From Methyloversatilis universalis FAM5 (GTDB lineage Bacteria; Pseudomonadota; Gammaproteobacteria; Burkholderiales; Rhodocyclaceae): a stretch of 64,000 nt of DNA. The stretch covers positions 62,001 through 126,000 of the forward strand of contig NZ_AFHG01000058.1 in the NCBI RefSeq assembly GCF_000214035.2. Reading direction: 5' to 3'. This document shows, piece by piece, positions 20,333 to 28,911 of the stretch. Position numbers and translations under genes: made by a program. Numbering within the stretch: position 1 is the stretch's first letter; every line of letters begins with the position of its first letter. Under the pieces are notes generated by a model. The model did no database searches. It was not told the DNA's origin and saw only the letters and a list, made by a program, of their open reading frames with translations.

Positions 20333-20697
20333 GCCGCGGCCGCCGGCAGCAGCGACACGACGGTGTCCGGCGGGCGGCACAGCTTCGCGCCCAGCGGCGT
20401 CACGACGATGGGACGGTTCAGCAGCACCGGGTGTGCAGCGATGGCCGCGATCAGCGCGTCGTCGTCGAGCGCCGCGTTGTCCAGCCCCAGTTCGGCGTAG
20501 ATCGCTTCCTTGCTGCGCATCAGGTCGCGCACCGGCACCTGACACGCGGCCACCAGCACCGCGATCTGGCCGGCGTCGAGCGGGGTATTCAGGTACTCGA
20601 CCACGTGTGGCGTGATGCCGCGCTCGCGCAGGATGTCGAGCACGCCGCGCGAGTTGCTGCATTTCGGGTTGTGATAGACGGTGACGTCGAAATCCAT
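20329..20697 (-). CDS. arsC: ArsC family arsenate reductase (glutaredoxin-type)
   Basis: 122 residues of the thioredoxin-like ArsC/YffB fold. The catalytic Cys13 lies in YHNPKCSNSR, and the C-terminal part has HPVLLNRPIVV with the arginine that binds arsenate in ArsC. No other ars genes are nearby, so the protein may be a house-keeping ArsC paralogue rather than a resistance determinant. It is coupled by a 4-base overlap to the exonuclease gene. Confidence 0.87.
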   Translation of the reverse strand: MDFDVTVYHNPKCSNSRGVLDILRERGITPHVVEYLNTPLDAGQIAVLVAACQVPVRDLMRSKEAIYAELGLDNAALDDDALIAAIAAHPVLLNRPIVVTPLGAKLCRPPDTVVSLLPAAAA

Positions 20698-20702
20698 GAG
20701 GG

Positions 20703-20729
20703 CGTCCGGTCGGAGTGAATGGCCGGACG
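20703..20729. promoter_or_regulatory. 7-bp inverted repeat upstream of arsC
   Basis: cgtccgg (20703-20709) and ccggacg (20723-20729), perfect arms with a 13-base centre, sit within 32 bases of the arsC start. It could be an operator or a hairpin ending the upstream cupin transcript; nothing decides between them. Confidence 0.35.
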
Positions 20730-20776
20730 ATAGCAGAGCGCGCCGGCACCGGTCAGGCGCGGGCGCGCGCCGCGCC

Positions 20777-21175
20777 TCACTTCACCGGCAGCACGGCGGG
20801 CTGGCCGGCCTTCTTCACCATGAATACCGCGAAGCGCGCCGGTGCGCTCTGGCTGAGATTGCGCGCCTGGGTGTGGACGTCGCCCGGTTTTTCCTCGAAC
20901 ACGTCGCCCGGCTTGAGCCGCCGTTCCGGGCCGCCCTGCACCTGCATCAGCACTTCGCCTTCGAGCATGTAGACGAATACATGCGCGTCATGACGGTGAG
21001 GCGCGCTGATTTCGCCCGGGGCCAGCGTCACGACCAGCATGACGCCCTCGTCGAGGCCGGGCTGCAGCCTCTGGCTCAGCAGCTGTGCCACGCCGCTGCC
21101 GTGATCGTGCCCGGCGGCGAACACCGGCGCGGCCAGCGCCAGCAGCGATGCGGCCAGCCATGCGCGGGCTTTCAT
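20777..21175 (-). CDS. Exported cupin-domain protein
   Basis: 132 residues with a signal peptide (cleavage near PVFA-AG, residue 20). The cupin motif 1 is PHRHDAHVFVYMLEGE (about 59-74), with three histidines and a glutamate for metal, and motif 2 is KPGDVFEEKPGDVHTQ. A periplasmic single-domain cupin of unknown substrate. The ATG overlaps the preceding AhpD-like gene stop by 4 bases, putting it in the ECF41 sigma operon. Confidence 0.85.
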   Translation of the reverse strand: MKARAWLAASLLALAAPVFAAGHDHGSGVAQLLSQRLQPGLDEGVMLVVTLAPGEISAPHRHDAHVFVYMLEGEVLMQVQGGPERRLKPGDVFEEKPGDVHTQARNLSQSAPARFAVFMVKKAGQPAVLPVK

Positions 21176-21624
21176 GCTGCCCTCCGTTCGACCGGCTGGC
21201 CCATCGAGATGGCAATGCGGTTCCAGGCGTTGATGGTGGCGATGGCGAAGCTGAGTTCGGCAATCTGCGCGTCCTCGAAATGGCGCTTCAGCGTGTCGAA
21301 CTGTGCGTCGCTCGGCGCACCGTCGCCGATGCGGGTGAGCGTTTCCGCCCAGTCCAGCGCGGCGCGTTCGGCGTCGCTGAAGAAACCGCATTCGCGCCAG
21401 CCGGCCACCGTGTCCAGGCGCTGGCTGTCTTCGCCGAGGCCGCGCAGCGCAGTGGCGTGCATGTCCAGGCAGAAGGCGCAGCCATTCATCTGCGATACGC
21501 GCAGGTACACCAGTTCCAGCAGCGTCTTGTCCAGCTTGCCGTGACCGAGCAGGTCGGACAGCGAATACAGCGTCTTGTAGGCGTCCGCGGCGAGGCGGAA
21601 ATAGGGCAGGCGCAGGCCGTGCAT
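21172..21624 (-). CDS. Carboxymuconolactone decarboxylase/AhpD-like peroxidase protein
   Basis: 150 residues. The AhpD-type signature is MNGCAFCLDMHATAL with Cys49, Cys52 and His56, consistent with a thiol peroxidase or disulfide reductase function. Genes of this family are the characteristic partners (COE genes) and targets of ECF41 sigma factors, and here it lies 43 bases downstream of such a sigma gene on the same strand. Probable role: redox or peroxide defence. Confidence 0.9.
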   Translation of the reverse strand: MHGLRLPYFRLAADAYKTLYSLSDLLGHGKLDKTLLELVYLRVSQMNGCAFCLDMHATALRGLGEDSQRLDTVAGWRECGFFSDAERAALDWAETLTRIGDGAPSDAQFDTLKRHFEDAQIAELSFAIATINAWNRIAISMGQPVERRAA

Positions 21625-21667
21625 GAGTCGTCTCCGTTATCAGGGCGCACCGGAATCGGCGCGCTCA

Positions 21668-22573
21668 TCAGCAAGACGCATCGGATGCCGCGCCTGTGAC
21701 AGCCGGGTCGGCATTGAAGTCGGCGAGCTTGTCCGGGTTCAGCACCCCATACAGCGCGACCACGCGCTCGCCGTCGGTCACGATGGACAGTGTCGAGTGC
21801 AGCGCGCCCTCTCGAAAGCGCAGGATGGCCGGCTCGCCATTGACTATCCCCTCGCGCCATTCCAGACGGATGTCCGGGTTGCGCGCCACCGCGTAGTACA
21901 GCCAGGCGATGCGGGCGGCGCCCTGCAGTGGCTTGATCGTGGCCCAGGTCTTGCCGCCGCCGTCCGACACCGCAATCGCGTCCTCGGCCAGCAGGCTTTC
22001 TATGTCGTCGCGCCGGCCCGACTGCGCCGCCGCCATGAAGGCACGCAGTACCCGCAGATGAGCGGCGCGGTCGACCGTGAAGCGCGGCCTGTCCTCGCCG
22101 ACGCGCGCCTTCGCGCGATGCACCAGCTGCCGGCAGGCCGCTTCGTTGCGCTCCAGCATCTTCGCCACTTCCGGGTAGTCGTAATCGAACACCTCGCGCA
22201 GCAGGAAGGCCGCGCGTTCGTCCGGCGTGAGACGTTCGAGTACCGCGATGAAGGCGATGGACAGGTTGTCGGCCAGTTCCAGCCGCGATTCCGGCGTGAT
22301 CGGGTCGGCCGCGTCCAGCGGTTCCGGCAGCCAGGGGCCGACGTAGTGCCGCGTTTCCGCCTTGCGGGCGCGCAGGCGGTCCAGACTGAGCCGGGTCACT
22401 GTGGTGACCAGCCAGGCCTCGGCCGAGCGCAGGTCGTCCGGCGCCGATTCGTGCCAGCGCAGCCAGGCGTCCTGCAGCACGTCGTCGGCGTCGGCGCGCG
22501 AACCGAGCATGCGGTAGGCGATGCCCGTCAGGCGCTGGCGATGCTGATCAAAGGTGTGGGCGACGTTCGTCAT
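21668..22573 (-). CDS. ECF41-type RNA polymerase sigma factor (SigJ-like)
   Basis: 301 residues. Sigma-2 region (AYRMLGSRADADDVLQDAWLR, about 20-40) and sigma-4 region (LTPDERAAFLLREVFDYDY, about 115-133) are followed by a SnoaL-like C-terminal domain (about 170-300). Three ECF41 hallmarks are present: WLPEPL in the linker (81-86), DGGGK (204-208) and NPDKL (279-283). In this group the C-terminal extension replaces an anti-sigma factor. The gene is preceded by an ECF41 promoter, indicating autoregulation, and followed by its typical AhpD-like partner. Confidence 0.93.
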   Translation of the reverse strand: MTNVAHTFDQHRQRLTGIAYRMLGSRADADDVLQDAWLRWHESAPDDLRSAEAWLVTTVTRLSLDRLRARKAETRHYVGPWLPEPLDAADPITPESRLELADNLSIAFIAVLERLTPDERAAFLLREVFDYDYPEVAKMLERNEAACRQLVHRAKARVGEDRPRFTVDRAAHLRVLRAFMAAAQSGRRDDIESLLAEDAIAVSDGGGKTWATIKPLQGAARIAWLYYAVARNPDIRLEWREGIVNGEPAILRFREGALHSTLSIVTDGERVVALYGVLNPDKLADFNADPAVTGAASDASC

Positions 22574-22603
22574 CGTGCTCTCGGTGAGGGGCGGCGTTCT
22601 GTA

Positions 22604-22630
22604 GACGCTGAAGCACCGACCGGTGTGACA
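22604..22630 (-). promoter_or_regulatory. ECF41-type promoter of the sigma factor operon
   Basis: Read on the minus strand the sequence is TGTCACA, exactly 16 bases, then CGTC, matching the known ECF41 promoter consensus. The -10 core ends 30 bases upstream of the sigma factor ATG. It should drive the sigma factor, AhpD-like and cupin genes and make the system self-activating. Confidence 0.8.
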
Positions 22631-22689
22631 GCACCGGCCGGTTCCGCGCTCACATGCCGCGCACCGCGACGGCGGTGCGCGGAGGGCGC

Positions 22690-23313
22690 TCAGCCCTTGA
22701 GCGCGTTGTAGGTGGTGATCAGGTTGCGGTAGTCCGGAATGTGGTTGGACAGCAGCGTCGCCAGGCCTTCGACGTCGTTGCGCCAGTCGCGGTGCAGTTC
22801 GCACGCCACGCCGAACCAGTTGATCAGCTGGGCGCCGGCCTGCGACATGCGGTCCCAGGCGGAATGGCGGGCGATGTCGTTGAAGGTGCCGGAGGCGTCG
22901 GTCACGACGAACACGTCGAAGCCTTCCTCGATCGCCGACAGGGCCGGGAAGGCGACGCACACCTCGGTCACCACGCCGGCGATGAGGAGCTGCCTGCGGC
23001 CGGTGGCCTTGATCGCCTTCACGAAGTCCTCGTTGTCCCAGGCATTGATCTGGCCGGGGCGGGCGACGTAGGGCGCGTCCGGGAACATCTCTTTCAGTTC
23101 CGGCATCAGCGGGCCGTTCGGACCCTGTTCGAAGCTGGTGGTCAGGATGGTGGGCAGCTTGAAGTACTTCGCCAGATCGGCGGTGGCCAGCACGTTGTTG
23201 CGGAACTTGTCCGGATCGATGTCACGCACCAGCGACAGCAGGCCCGCCTGGTGGTCCACCAGCAGCATCACGGCATCGTCCTTGTTCAGCTTCTTGTAGG
23301 TCTTCGTGGTCAT
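22690..23313 (-). CDS. YcaC-like isochorismatase family hydrolase
   Basis: 207 residues of the cysteine hydrolase fold. The catalytic triad is visible as Asp20 (LLVDHQAG), Lys102 and Cys119 (GVVTEVCVAFPAL), with the usual cis-peptide VV before it. It resembles the YcaC subgroup of unknown physiological substrate. It shares the strand with pirin (110 bases upstream) but is separated from it by a strong hairpin, so may be independently expressed. Confidence 0.9.
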   Translation of the reverse strand: MTTKTYKKLNKDDAVMLLVDHQAGLLSLVRDIDPDKFRNNVLATADLAKYFKLPTILTTSFEQGPNGPLMPELKEMFPDAPYVARPGQINAWDNEDFVKAIKATGRRQLLIAGVVTEVCVAFPALSAIEEGFDVFVVTDASGTFNDIARHSAWDRMSQAGAQLINWFGVACELHRDWRNDVEGLATLLSNHIPDYRNLITTYNALKG

Positions 23314-23386
23314 GGCAATTCTCCTTGCAGTTGAAGTGGGGTGCCGGTTGGGTGTCTTCAGGCTTCGTGGCATCCGGCGGAGGAAT

Positions 23387-23412
23387 CCCTGCGCGCCCCG
23401 GTGCGCGCAGGG
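23387..23412. terminator. 10-bp perfect hairpin between pirin and the YcaC-like gene
   Basis: ccctgcgcgc (23387-23396) and gcgcgcaggg (23403-23412) with a 6-base loop, 11 bases after the pirin stop on the minus strand. No T-run follows on either side. Likely partial terminator or processing structure. Confidence 0.45.
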
Positions 23413-23423
23413 GGTGAAACGGA

Positions 23424-24290
23424 TCAGGTCGTCGCGGCTTCGAAACGCCCGCTGTTGAAATCGTCGATCGCCTCGCGGATTTCCTCCTTCGTGTTCATCA
23501 CGAAGGGGCCGTAGCCGGCGATCGGTTCGTCTATCGGTTCGCCGGCCAGCAGCAGCACGGTGGCGTCGCTGTCCGCCGCGATCGAGAAGCCGCCGCCCTC
23601 GCGGTGGTAGAGCGCCATCTGCGCTTCGCGCACCGGCTGGCTGCCATTGGCGCGGATCAGACCGTGCAGCACCACCAGCGCCAGCGTGTGGCCCTCCGGC
23701 ACCGTCAGTTCGAGGTCGGCGCCGGCCTTCAGCTTCAGGTCCCACACATCGACCGGCGTGAAGGTGCGGGCCGGTCCCTTGCGTCCAGCGTATTCGCCGG
23801 CAATGACACGCAGATGTCCGGCGCCATCCGGCAGCTCGACCACCGGAATGTCGGTCTTCGCCAGATGCTGGTAGCCCGGTGCGGCGCGCTTGTCGCGTGC
23901 CGGCAGATTCACCCACAGCTGCACCATTTCCAGCGGGCCGCCGCGGCGGGTGAAGTCCGGCGAGTGGAATTCCTCGTGGATGATGCCGGCACCGGCGGTC
24001 ATCCACTGCACGTCGCCCGGGCCGATGACGCCGCCGGCGCCGGTCGAGTCCTGGTGGGCGACTTCTCCGTCATAGACGATGGTGACCGTTTCGAAGCCGC
24101 GGTGCGGGTGGCGGCCGACGCCGCGCGGCGTGTCCGACGGCTCGAAGGTCGCCGGGCCGGCATAGTCCAGCAGCAGGAAGGGGCTCACGTGGCGGCCCAT
24201 CGAGTCGTAGGAAAACAGCGAGCGCACCGGAAAGCCGTCGCCGACCCAGTGCTGGCGGGGAGCGCTGTACAGACCTGCAATCTTCTTCAT
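23424..24290 (-). CDS. Pirin family protein
   Basis: 288-residue bicupin. The metal-binding motif is HPHRGFETVTIVYDGEVAHQD, followed by QWMTAGAGIIHEE, both diagnostic of pirins; bacterial pirins such as YhhW act as quercetinases or redox-linked regulators. The ATG at 24290 gives MKKIAGLYSAPRQHWVGDGF; residues upstream in frame look non-coding. It is transcribed divergently from the LysR gene 136 bases away, the usual sign of regulation by that LysR protein. Confidence 0.92.
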   Translation of the reverse strand: MKKIAGLYSAPRQHWVGDGFPVRSLFSYDSMGRHVSPFLLLDYAGPATFEPSDTPRGVGRHPHRGFETVTIVYDGEVAHQDSTGAGGVIGPGDVQWMTAGAGIIHEEFHSPDFTRRGGPLEMVQLWVNLPARDKRAAPGYQHLAKTDIPVVELPDGAGHLRVIAGEYAGRKGPARTFTPVDVWDLKLKAGADLELTVPEGHTLALVVLHGLIRANGSQPVREAQMALYHREGGGFSIAADSDATVLLLAGEPIDEPIAGYGPFVMNTKEEIREAIDDFNSGRFEAATT

Positions 24291-24396
24291 GGCGTTTCTC
24301 CTGTTCGTTCGCACCGTTCCGTCTGAACCGTGCTGCGTTGAGGTGAATACTAGATACGCGACAATCAGCCCGCCAGACTGCAAAATCGCTATTCAG

Positions 24397-24414
24397 CGTT
24401 CTATTGGTGGAACG
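24397..24414. promoter_or_regulatory. Inverted repeat in the pirin-LysR intergenic region
   Basis: cgttc (24397-24401) and gaacg (24410-24414) are perfect arms around tattggtg; allowing one mismatch the arms extend to 7 bases (cgttcta/tggaacg). It ends 12 bases before the LysR ATG. Candidate LysR operator for self-repression or pirin control. Confidence 0.4.
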
Positions 24415-24426
24415 ATAGGAGAGGCC

Positions 24427-25374
24427 ATGCAGGACCTGAACGATCTGTACTTCTTTGCCCGCGTGGTCGAGCACGGCGGCTTCGCGCCGGCCGCCCGCGC
24501 GCTGGACATGCACAAGTCCAAGCTCAGCCGGCGCATCGCGCTGCTGGAAGAGAAGCTGGGCGTGCGGCTGATCCAGCGCTCGACCCGCCGCTTCGCGGTG
24601 ACCGAGATCGGCCAGGCCTATTACGGCCACTGCGTGGCCATGCTGGTCGAGGCCGAGGCGGCGCAGGAAGCGGTCGAGCGCACGCGCGCCGAGCCGCAGG
24701 GCATCGTGCGGCTGGCCTGCCCGACCGCGCTGCTCGAATACCAGGTGGCCGACATGCTGAGCCGCTACATGGCGGCCTGCCCGCGCGTGCAGATCCATGT
24801 GGAAAGCACCAACCGGCGCGTGGACGTGATCCGCGAAGGCTTCGACCTCGCCATCCGTGTGCGCTTTCCGCCGCTGGAAGATACCGACCTCGTGATGAAG
24901 GTGCTGGGCGACAGCCTGCAGCGACTGGTCGCGCATCCGGATCTGATCGCGCCGCTGGGCGAGGTGCGCGTGCCGGCCGATCTGGCGTCGGTGGCCAGCG
25001 TGGCCTGGGGGCCGGCGCAGCGCGAGCACCTGTGGGCACTGGAAGGCCCGGACGGCGCCAGCGCCCAGGTGCGCCACGCGCCGCGGCTGGTGACCGACGA
25101 CCTGGCCACGCTGCGCAGTGCTGCGCTGCACGGCATCGGTGTCGCCCAGCTGCCCACGATGATGGTGCGCGACGACCTCGCCAGCGGGCGGCTGATCGAC
25201 GTGCTGCCGCACTGGGCGCCGCGCTGCGGCATCGCCCACGTCGTGTTCCCGTCGAGGCGCGGCCTGCTGCCGGCGGTGCGCGGGCTGGTCGACCACCTTG
25301 CGGGCGAATTCGCGCAGCTGCCGTCCGACCGTCCGGTGGCCGGCGGCCAGACCGTCAGCCGCGTCGGGCTGTAA
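24427..25374 (+). CDS. LysR-type transcriptional regulator
   Basis: 315 residues. The winged helix-turn-helix is residues 1-60 (DLYFFARVVEHGGFAPAARALDMHKSKLSRRI, interrupted here by family-typical spacing), and the effector-binding domain about 90-300. The start at 24427 has ggaga just upstream. It resembles the DsdC/AaeR-like LysR group often placed next to pirin genes. The inducer is unknown; the likely target is the divergent pirin gene. Confidence 0.92.
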   Translation: MQDLNDLYFFARVVEHGGFAPAARALDMHKSKLSRRIALLEEKLGVRLIQRSTRRFAVTEIGQAYYGHCVAMLVEAEAAQEAVERTRAEPQGIVRLACPTALLEYQVADMLSRYMAACPRVQIHVESTNRRVDVIREGFDLAIRVRFPPLEDTDLVMKVLGDSLQRLVAHPDLIAPLGEVRVPADLASVASVAWGPAQREHLWALEGPDGASAQVRHAPRLVTDDLATLRSAALHGIGVAQLPTMMVRDDLASGRLIDVLPHWAPRCGIAHVVFPSRRGLLPAVRGLVDHLAGEFAQLPSDRPVAGGQTVSRVGL

Positions 25375-25457
25375 GCGGCCGCGGGCCGGTTCGGGAACGC
25401 CGACGGTCGCCTGCGATCTGCACCTGAGCATGAAAATCCGAATGGAGTGAGTACCCG

Positions 25458-25919
25458 ATGTTCCGCACCCTGAAAGAGCTGTTCGACAGTTTCGCCGCGC
25501 CGGCGGCCGATCCGGCCGCCACCGAACACCAGCTGCAGCTGGCCACCGCGGTGCTGCTGGTCGAGGTGATGCGCGCCGATCCGGAGATCGGCGACGCCGA
25601 GCGCGCCGCCGCGATGCAGGCGCTGCGCGACAAGTTCGCGCTGGCCGGCGACGAGGTCGAGCGGCTGATCGAACTGGCCACCACGACCGCCGCCGAGGCC
25701 TATGACTATCAGCGCTTCACCGGCCAGCTCAACCGCGCCTTCGACGCCGACCGCAAGCTGCGCGTGATCGAACTGATGTGGCAGGTCGCCTATGCCGACG
25801 GTCACCTGCATGCGCATGAGGCGCACGTGATGAAGAAGGTGGCCGAGCTGCTCTACATTCCGCACGCCGATTACATCCACGCCAAGCTGGCCGCACGCGA
25901 CGCTGTCGGCGCGCGCTGA
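25458..25919 (+). CDS. TerB-like tellurite-resistance family protein
   Basis: 153 residues, all helical, with the TerB/DjlA-N signature: LLVEVMRADPEIGDAERAAA early and VIELMWQVAYADGHLHAHEA later, two acidic helix-loop pairs thought to bind metal. No other ter genes are present, so tellurite resistance should not be assumed. An ATG at 25458 follows ggagtga. It lies 68 bases upstream of pqiA1 on the same strand. Confidence 0.88.
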   Translation: MFRTLKELFDSFAAPAADPAATEHQLQLATAVLLVEVMRADPEIGDAERAAAMQALRDKFALAGDEVERLIELATTTAAEAYDYQRFTGQLNRAFDADRKLRVIELMWQVAYADGHLHAHEAHVMKKVAELLYIPHADYIHAKLAARDAVGAR

Positions 25920-25986
25920 CAGCCCGTGGATTGCGCGCGGCGGCGGGTCCGCCGCACAATCCCCCCTGGATATTCCGGCGCCTCCC

Positions 25987-26610
25987 ATGTCCCTCACGCT
26001 GCCCGCCCAGACCCTCGCCTGCCACGAATGCGATCTGCTGCAGACCGAGCCCGCGCTCGCGCCCGGCCAGACCGCGCGCTGCGTGCGCTGTGGCGCCCTT
26101 CTCGCGCGCAATCCGCCGGACAGCCTGGACCGCACGCTGGCGCTCACGCTGACCGCCGCCATCCTCTACGTGATCGCCAACGCGTGGCCGCTGGTCGGCC
26201 TCGACATGCAGGGGCGACGGGTCGAGGTGACGCTGATCGGCGCGGTGCAGGCGCTGTGGTCCGAAGGCATGACGCCGGTGGCCGCGCTGGTGTTCGGCAC
26301 TGCGCTGCTGTTTCCGCTGCTCGAACTGGCGATGATTCTGGTGGTGCTCATTCCTCTGCGCCTGGGCCGGGTGTCGCCGCGCATGGCGCCCTTCTTCCGG
26401 CTGGTGCGCTCGGTGCAGCCCTGGGGCATGGTCGAGGTGTTCCTGCTCGGCATGCTGGTGTCGCTGGTGAAGCTGTCGCACATGGCCACGGTGCTGCTCG
26501 GCCCGGCCTTCTGGGCGATGGCCGCGCTCATCCTGACCGTGACGCTGGCCGGCCGCGCCTTCGACAGCCGGCTGCTCTGGCAGGCGCCGCCGGCGGGCGC
26601 CGGCGCATGA
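25987..26610 (+). CDS. pqiA: Paraquat-inducible protein A, first half
   Basis: 207 residues. An N-terminal zinc ribbon (CHECDLL ... CVRCGALL) precedes four hydrophobic segments (LALTLTAAILYVIANAWPLV onwards), the PqiA/LetA fold. In E. coli PqiA is one protein with two such halves; here they are separate genes overlapping by ATGA at 26607. It is the inner-membrane part of a lipid-transport system across the envelope. Confidence 0.92.
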   Translation: MSLTLPAQTLACHECDLLQTEPALAPGQTARCVRCGALLARNPPDSLDRTLALTLTAAILYVIANAWPLVGLDMQGRRVEVTLIGAVQALWSEGMTPVAALVFGTALLFPLLELAMILVVLIPLRLGRVSPRMAPFFRLVRSVQPWGMVEVFLLGMLVSLVKLSHMATVLLGPAFWAMAALILTVTLAGRAFDSRLLWQAPPAGAGA

Positions 26611-27266
26611 GCGGCGTGATGCCGGCCGGCGGACGGCTCACCGCGCGCGAAGCCGGGCTGGCGAGCTGCCACGTGTGCGGCCAGCTCGCCCGCCACGTCG
26701 CGCACCGCGCGCTGCGCTGTCCGCGCTGCCGGGCGCCGCTGCATCTGCGCAAGCCCGCCAGCGTCTCGACCACCTGGGCGCTCATCGTCGCGTCGGCCAT
26801 CCTGTTCGTGCCGGCCAACCTGCTGCCGATGATGACCACCTCGTCGCTGCTGGGCACCCAGCGCGACACCATCATGAGCGGCGTGGTGTTCCTGTGGCGG
26901 AGCGGTTCCTGGCCGTTGGCGGCGGTGGTGTTCTTCGCCAGCATCGTGGTGCCGCTGCTGAAGATCCTCGCGCTGGCCTGGCTCACCGCCTCGGTGCAGC
27001 GCCGCTCGCGCCGCCGGCTGATGCAGCGCACGCGGCTTTACCGGCTGGTCGAGTTCGTCGGTCGATGGTCCATGCTGGACATCTACGTCATCACGCTGCT
27101 GGTGGCGCTGGTCAATTTCCGCGGCATCGCCACCATAGAGGCCGGCCCGGCCGCCATCGCCTTCGGTGCGGTGGTGGTGCTCACCATGTTCGCCGCCATG
27201 ACCTTCGACCCCCGCCTGATCTGGGACCCGCTCGCCGGCCCGGACGACCTTGCCCGCCATGACTGA
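26607..27266 (+). CDS. pqiA: Paraquat-inducible protein A, second half
   Basis: 219 residues, again a zinc ribbon (CHVCGQL ... CPRCRAPL) followed by four membrane segments (TTWALIVASAILFVPANLLP, SWPLAAVVFFASIVVPLLKI). It resembles the C-terminal half of E. coli PqiA. Both flanks overlap neighbouring genes (ATGA with pqiA1; 8 bases with pqiB), so expression is tightly coupled. A later ATG at 26619 is possible. Confidence 0.92.
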   Translation: MSGVMPAGGRLTAREAGLASCHVCGQLARHVAHRALRCPRCRAPLHLRKPASVSTTWALIVASAILFVPANLLPMMTTSSLLGTQRDTIMSGVVFLWRSGSWPLAAVVFFASIVVPLLKILALAWLTASVQRRSRRRLMQRTRLYRLVEFVGRWSMLDIYVITLLVALVNFRGIATIEAGPAAIAFGAVVVLTMFAAMTFDPRLIWDPLAGPDDLARHD

Positions 27267-28911
27267 ACCGACGTCCGATCCCGCGCCCTCCGCGCTGCCC
27301 GCCGCGGTCGTCGAGCCGCCGCGCCGCTTCCGCATTCCGCTGGTGTGGATCATTCCCATCGTCGCCGCGCTGATCGGGCTCTTCCTGGCCGCGCGCACCT
27401 GGATGGAACAGGGGCCGGTCATCACGCTGCAGTTCCGTACCGGCGCCGGGCTGGAGCCGGGCAAGACCCGCATCAAGTACAAGGACATCGACGTCGGCGT
27501 GATCACCCGGGTCAAGCTGTCGGACGACGGCGCGCATGTGCAGGCCGAGGCGCAGATGGCGCGCGAGGCGGAGCGGCTGCTGGTCGAGGACACCCGCTTC
27601 TGGGTGGTCAGGCCGCGCGTGTCCGGCAGCGCGGTGTCCGGGCTCGACACGCTGCTGTCCGGCGCCTACGTGGGCATGGATGCCGGCAAGACCGACGCCT
27701 CCCGCCGCGATTTCGTGGCGCTGGAGGATGCGCCGGTGATCGCGCTCGACGTGCCCGGCCGCAGCTTCGCGCTGCACGCCGACAACCTCGGCTCGGTGGA
27801 TGTCGGCACCCCGGTCTATTTCCGGCGCATTCAGGCCGGCCAGGTGACCGCTTTCAAGCTCGACGAACAGGGGCGTCATCTCGACATCCAGGTGTTCATC
27901 AAGTCGCCTTACGACCGTTACGTGACGGTGGATACCCGCTTCTGGAACGCCAGCGGCATCGACCTCAGGCTGGGCGCCGACGGCCTGCAGCTGAATACCG
28001 AATCGGTCAGTTCCATTCTGGCCGGCGGGCTCGCCTTCGAAACGCCGGAAGGCGGCGATACCGAACCGGCGCCGGCGGACGCCGACTTCCGCGTGTTCTC
28101 GACCCGCGCCGAAGCGCTCAAGCAGCCGAGCGCCAGCGCCCAGGTCTGGCGTCTCCGCTTCACCGAAACCGTGCGCGGCCTGTCGGTCGGCGCGCCGGTG
28201 GATTTCCGCGGCATACAGATCGGTGAGGTGATCGCGATCGCGCCGGATGTCGATGTCGATGCGGCGGACGTCGGTCTCAAGGTCGATATCGCGGTGTTCC
28301 CTGAGCGCATGCGTTCGCGTGACGCCGCCGAGCGCGAACTGAGCGGCGAGGCCTTCCACGCGCTGATGGACAGGCTGGTCGCGCGTGGCCTCCGGGCCCA
28401 GCTGCGCAATGGCAGCCTGGTGACCGGCCAGCTCTATGTCGCGCTCGATTTCTTCCCCGGGGCCGGCAAGGCGCGCGCCAACTGGGCGTCCAGGCCGCCG
28501 CAGCTGCCGACGCAGCGCGGCAGCCTGGACGAGCTGCAGGCCACGCTGGCGCGCATTGCCGGCAAGCTCGACCGCCTGCCGCTGGACGACATCGCCGCCG
28601 AAACGCGACGTGCCATCGCCGGCCTGGCCAGCGCGGTCGAGCGCACCGAAGCGCTGATGGCGCGGCTGGACGGGCTGGCGTCGAACGAGGTGCGCGCCAC
28701 CGTGGACGAAACCCGCCTGGCCATGGCGGAAGCGCGCGCCGCGGTCGCCGACGGCCGCCGTCTGCTGGCCAGCGACGCCCCGCTGCAGCAGGACCTGCGC
28801 GACAGCCTGCAGGAACTGTCGCGCGCCGCGCAGGCGCTGCGTCATCTGGCCGACACGCTGGAGCGCCATCCGGAGGCGCTGCTGCGCGGCAAACCCGAGG
28901 AGAAGCCGTGA
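27259..28911 (+). CDS. pqiB: Intermembrane transport protein PqiB (MCE family)
   Basis: 550 residues. One N-terminal transmembrane helix (IPLVWIIPIVAALIGLFLAA) is followed by three MCE domains (about 40-140, 155-260 and 290-390; signatures TRIKYKDIDVGVI, GTPVYFRRIQAGQV, GAPVDFRGIQIGEV) and a long helical C-terminal needle (about 400-550). This matches the periplasm-spanning PqiB syringe. I chose the ATG at 27259 over an in-frame TTG at 27250. Confidence 0.95.
   Translation: MTEPTSDPAPSALPAAVVEPPRRFRIPLVWIIPIVAALIGLFLAARTWMEQGPVITLQFRTGAGLEPGKTRIKYKDIDVGVITRVKLSDDGAHVQAEAQMAREAERLLVEDTRFWVVRPRVSGSAVSGLDTLLSGAYVGMDAGKTDASRRDFVALEDAPVIALDVPGRSFALHADNLGSVDVGTPVYFRRIQAGQVTAFKLDEQGRHLDIQVFIKSPYDRYVTVDTRFWNASGIDLRLGADGLQLNTESVSSILAGGLAFETPEGGDTEPAPADADFRVFSTRAEALKQPSASAQVWRLRFTETVRGLSVGAPVDFRGIQIGEVIAIAPDVDVDAADVGLKVDIAVFPERMRSRDAAERELSGEAFHALMDRLVARGLRAQLRNGSLVTGQLYVALDFFPGAGKARANWASRPPQLPTQRGSLDELQATLARIAGKLDRLPLDDIAAETRRAIAGLASAVERTEALMARLDGLASNEVRATVDETRLAMAEARAAVADGRRLLASDAPLQQDLRDSLQELSRAAQALRHLADTLERHPEALLRGKPEEKP

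Noticed and set aside
20329-20697. Arsenic resistance operon
   Set aside because: Only an ArsC-like gene is present; there is no ArsR, ArsB/Acr3 or ArsH nearby.
25458-25919. Tellurite-resistance determinant
   Set aside because: A lone TerB-like domain protein without terZACDE does not support tellurite resistance.
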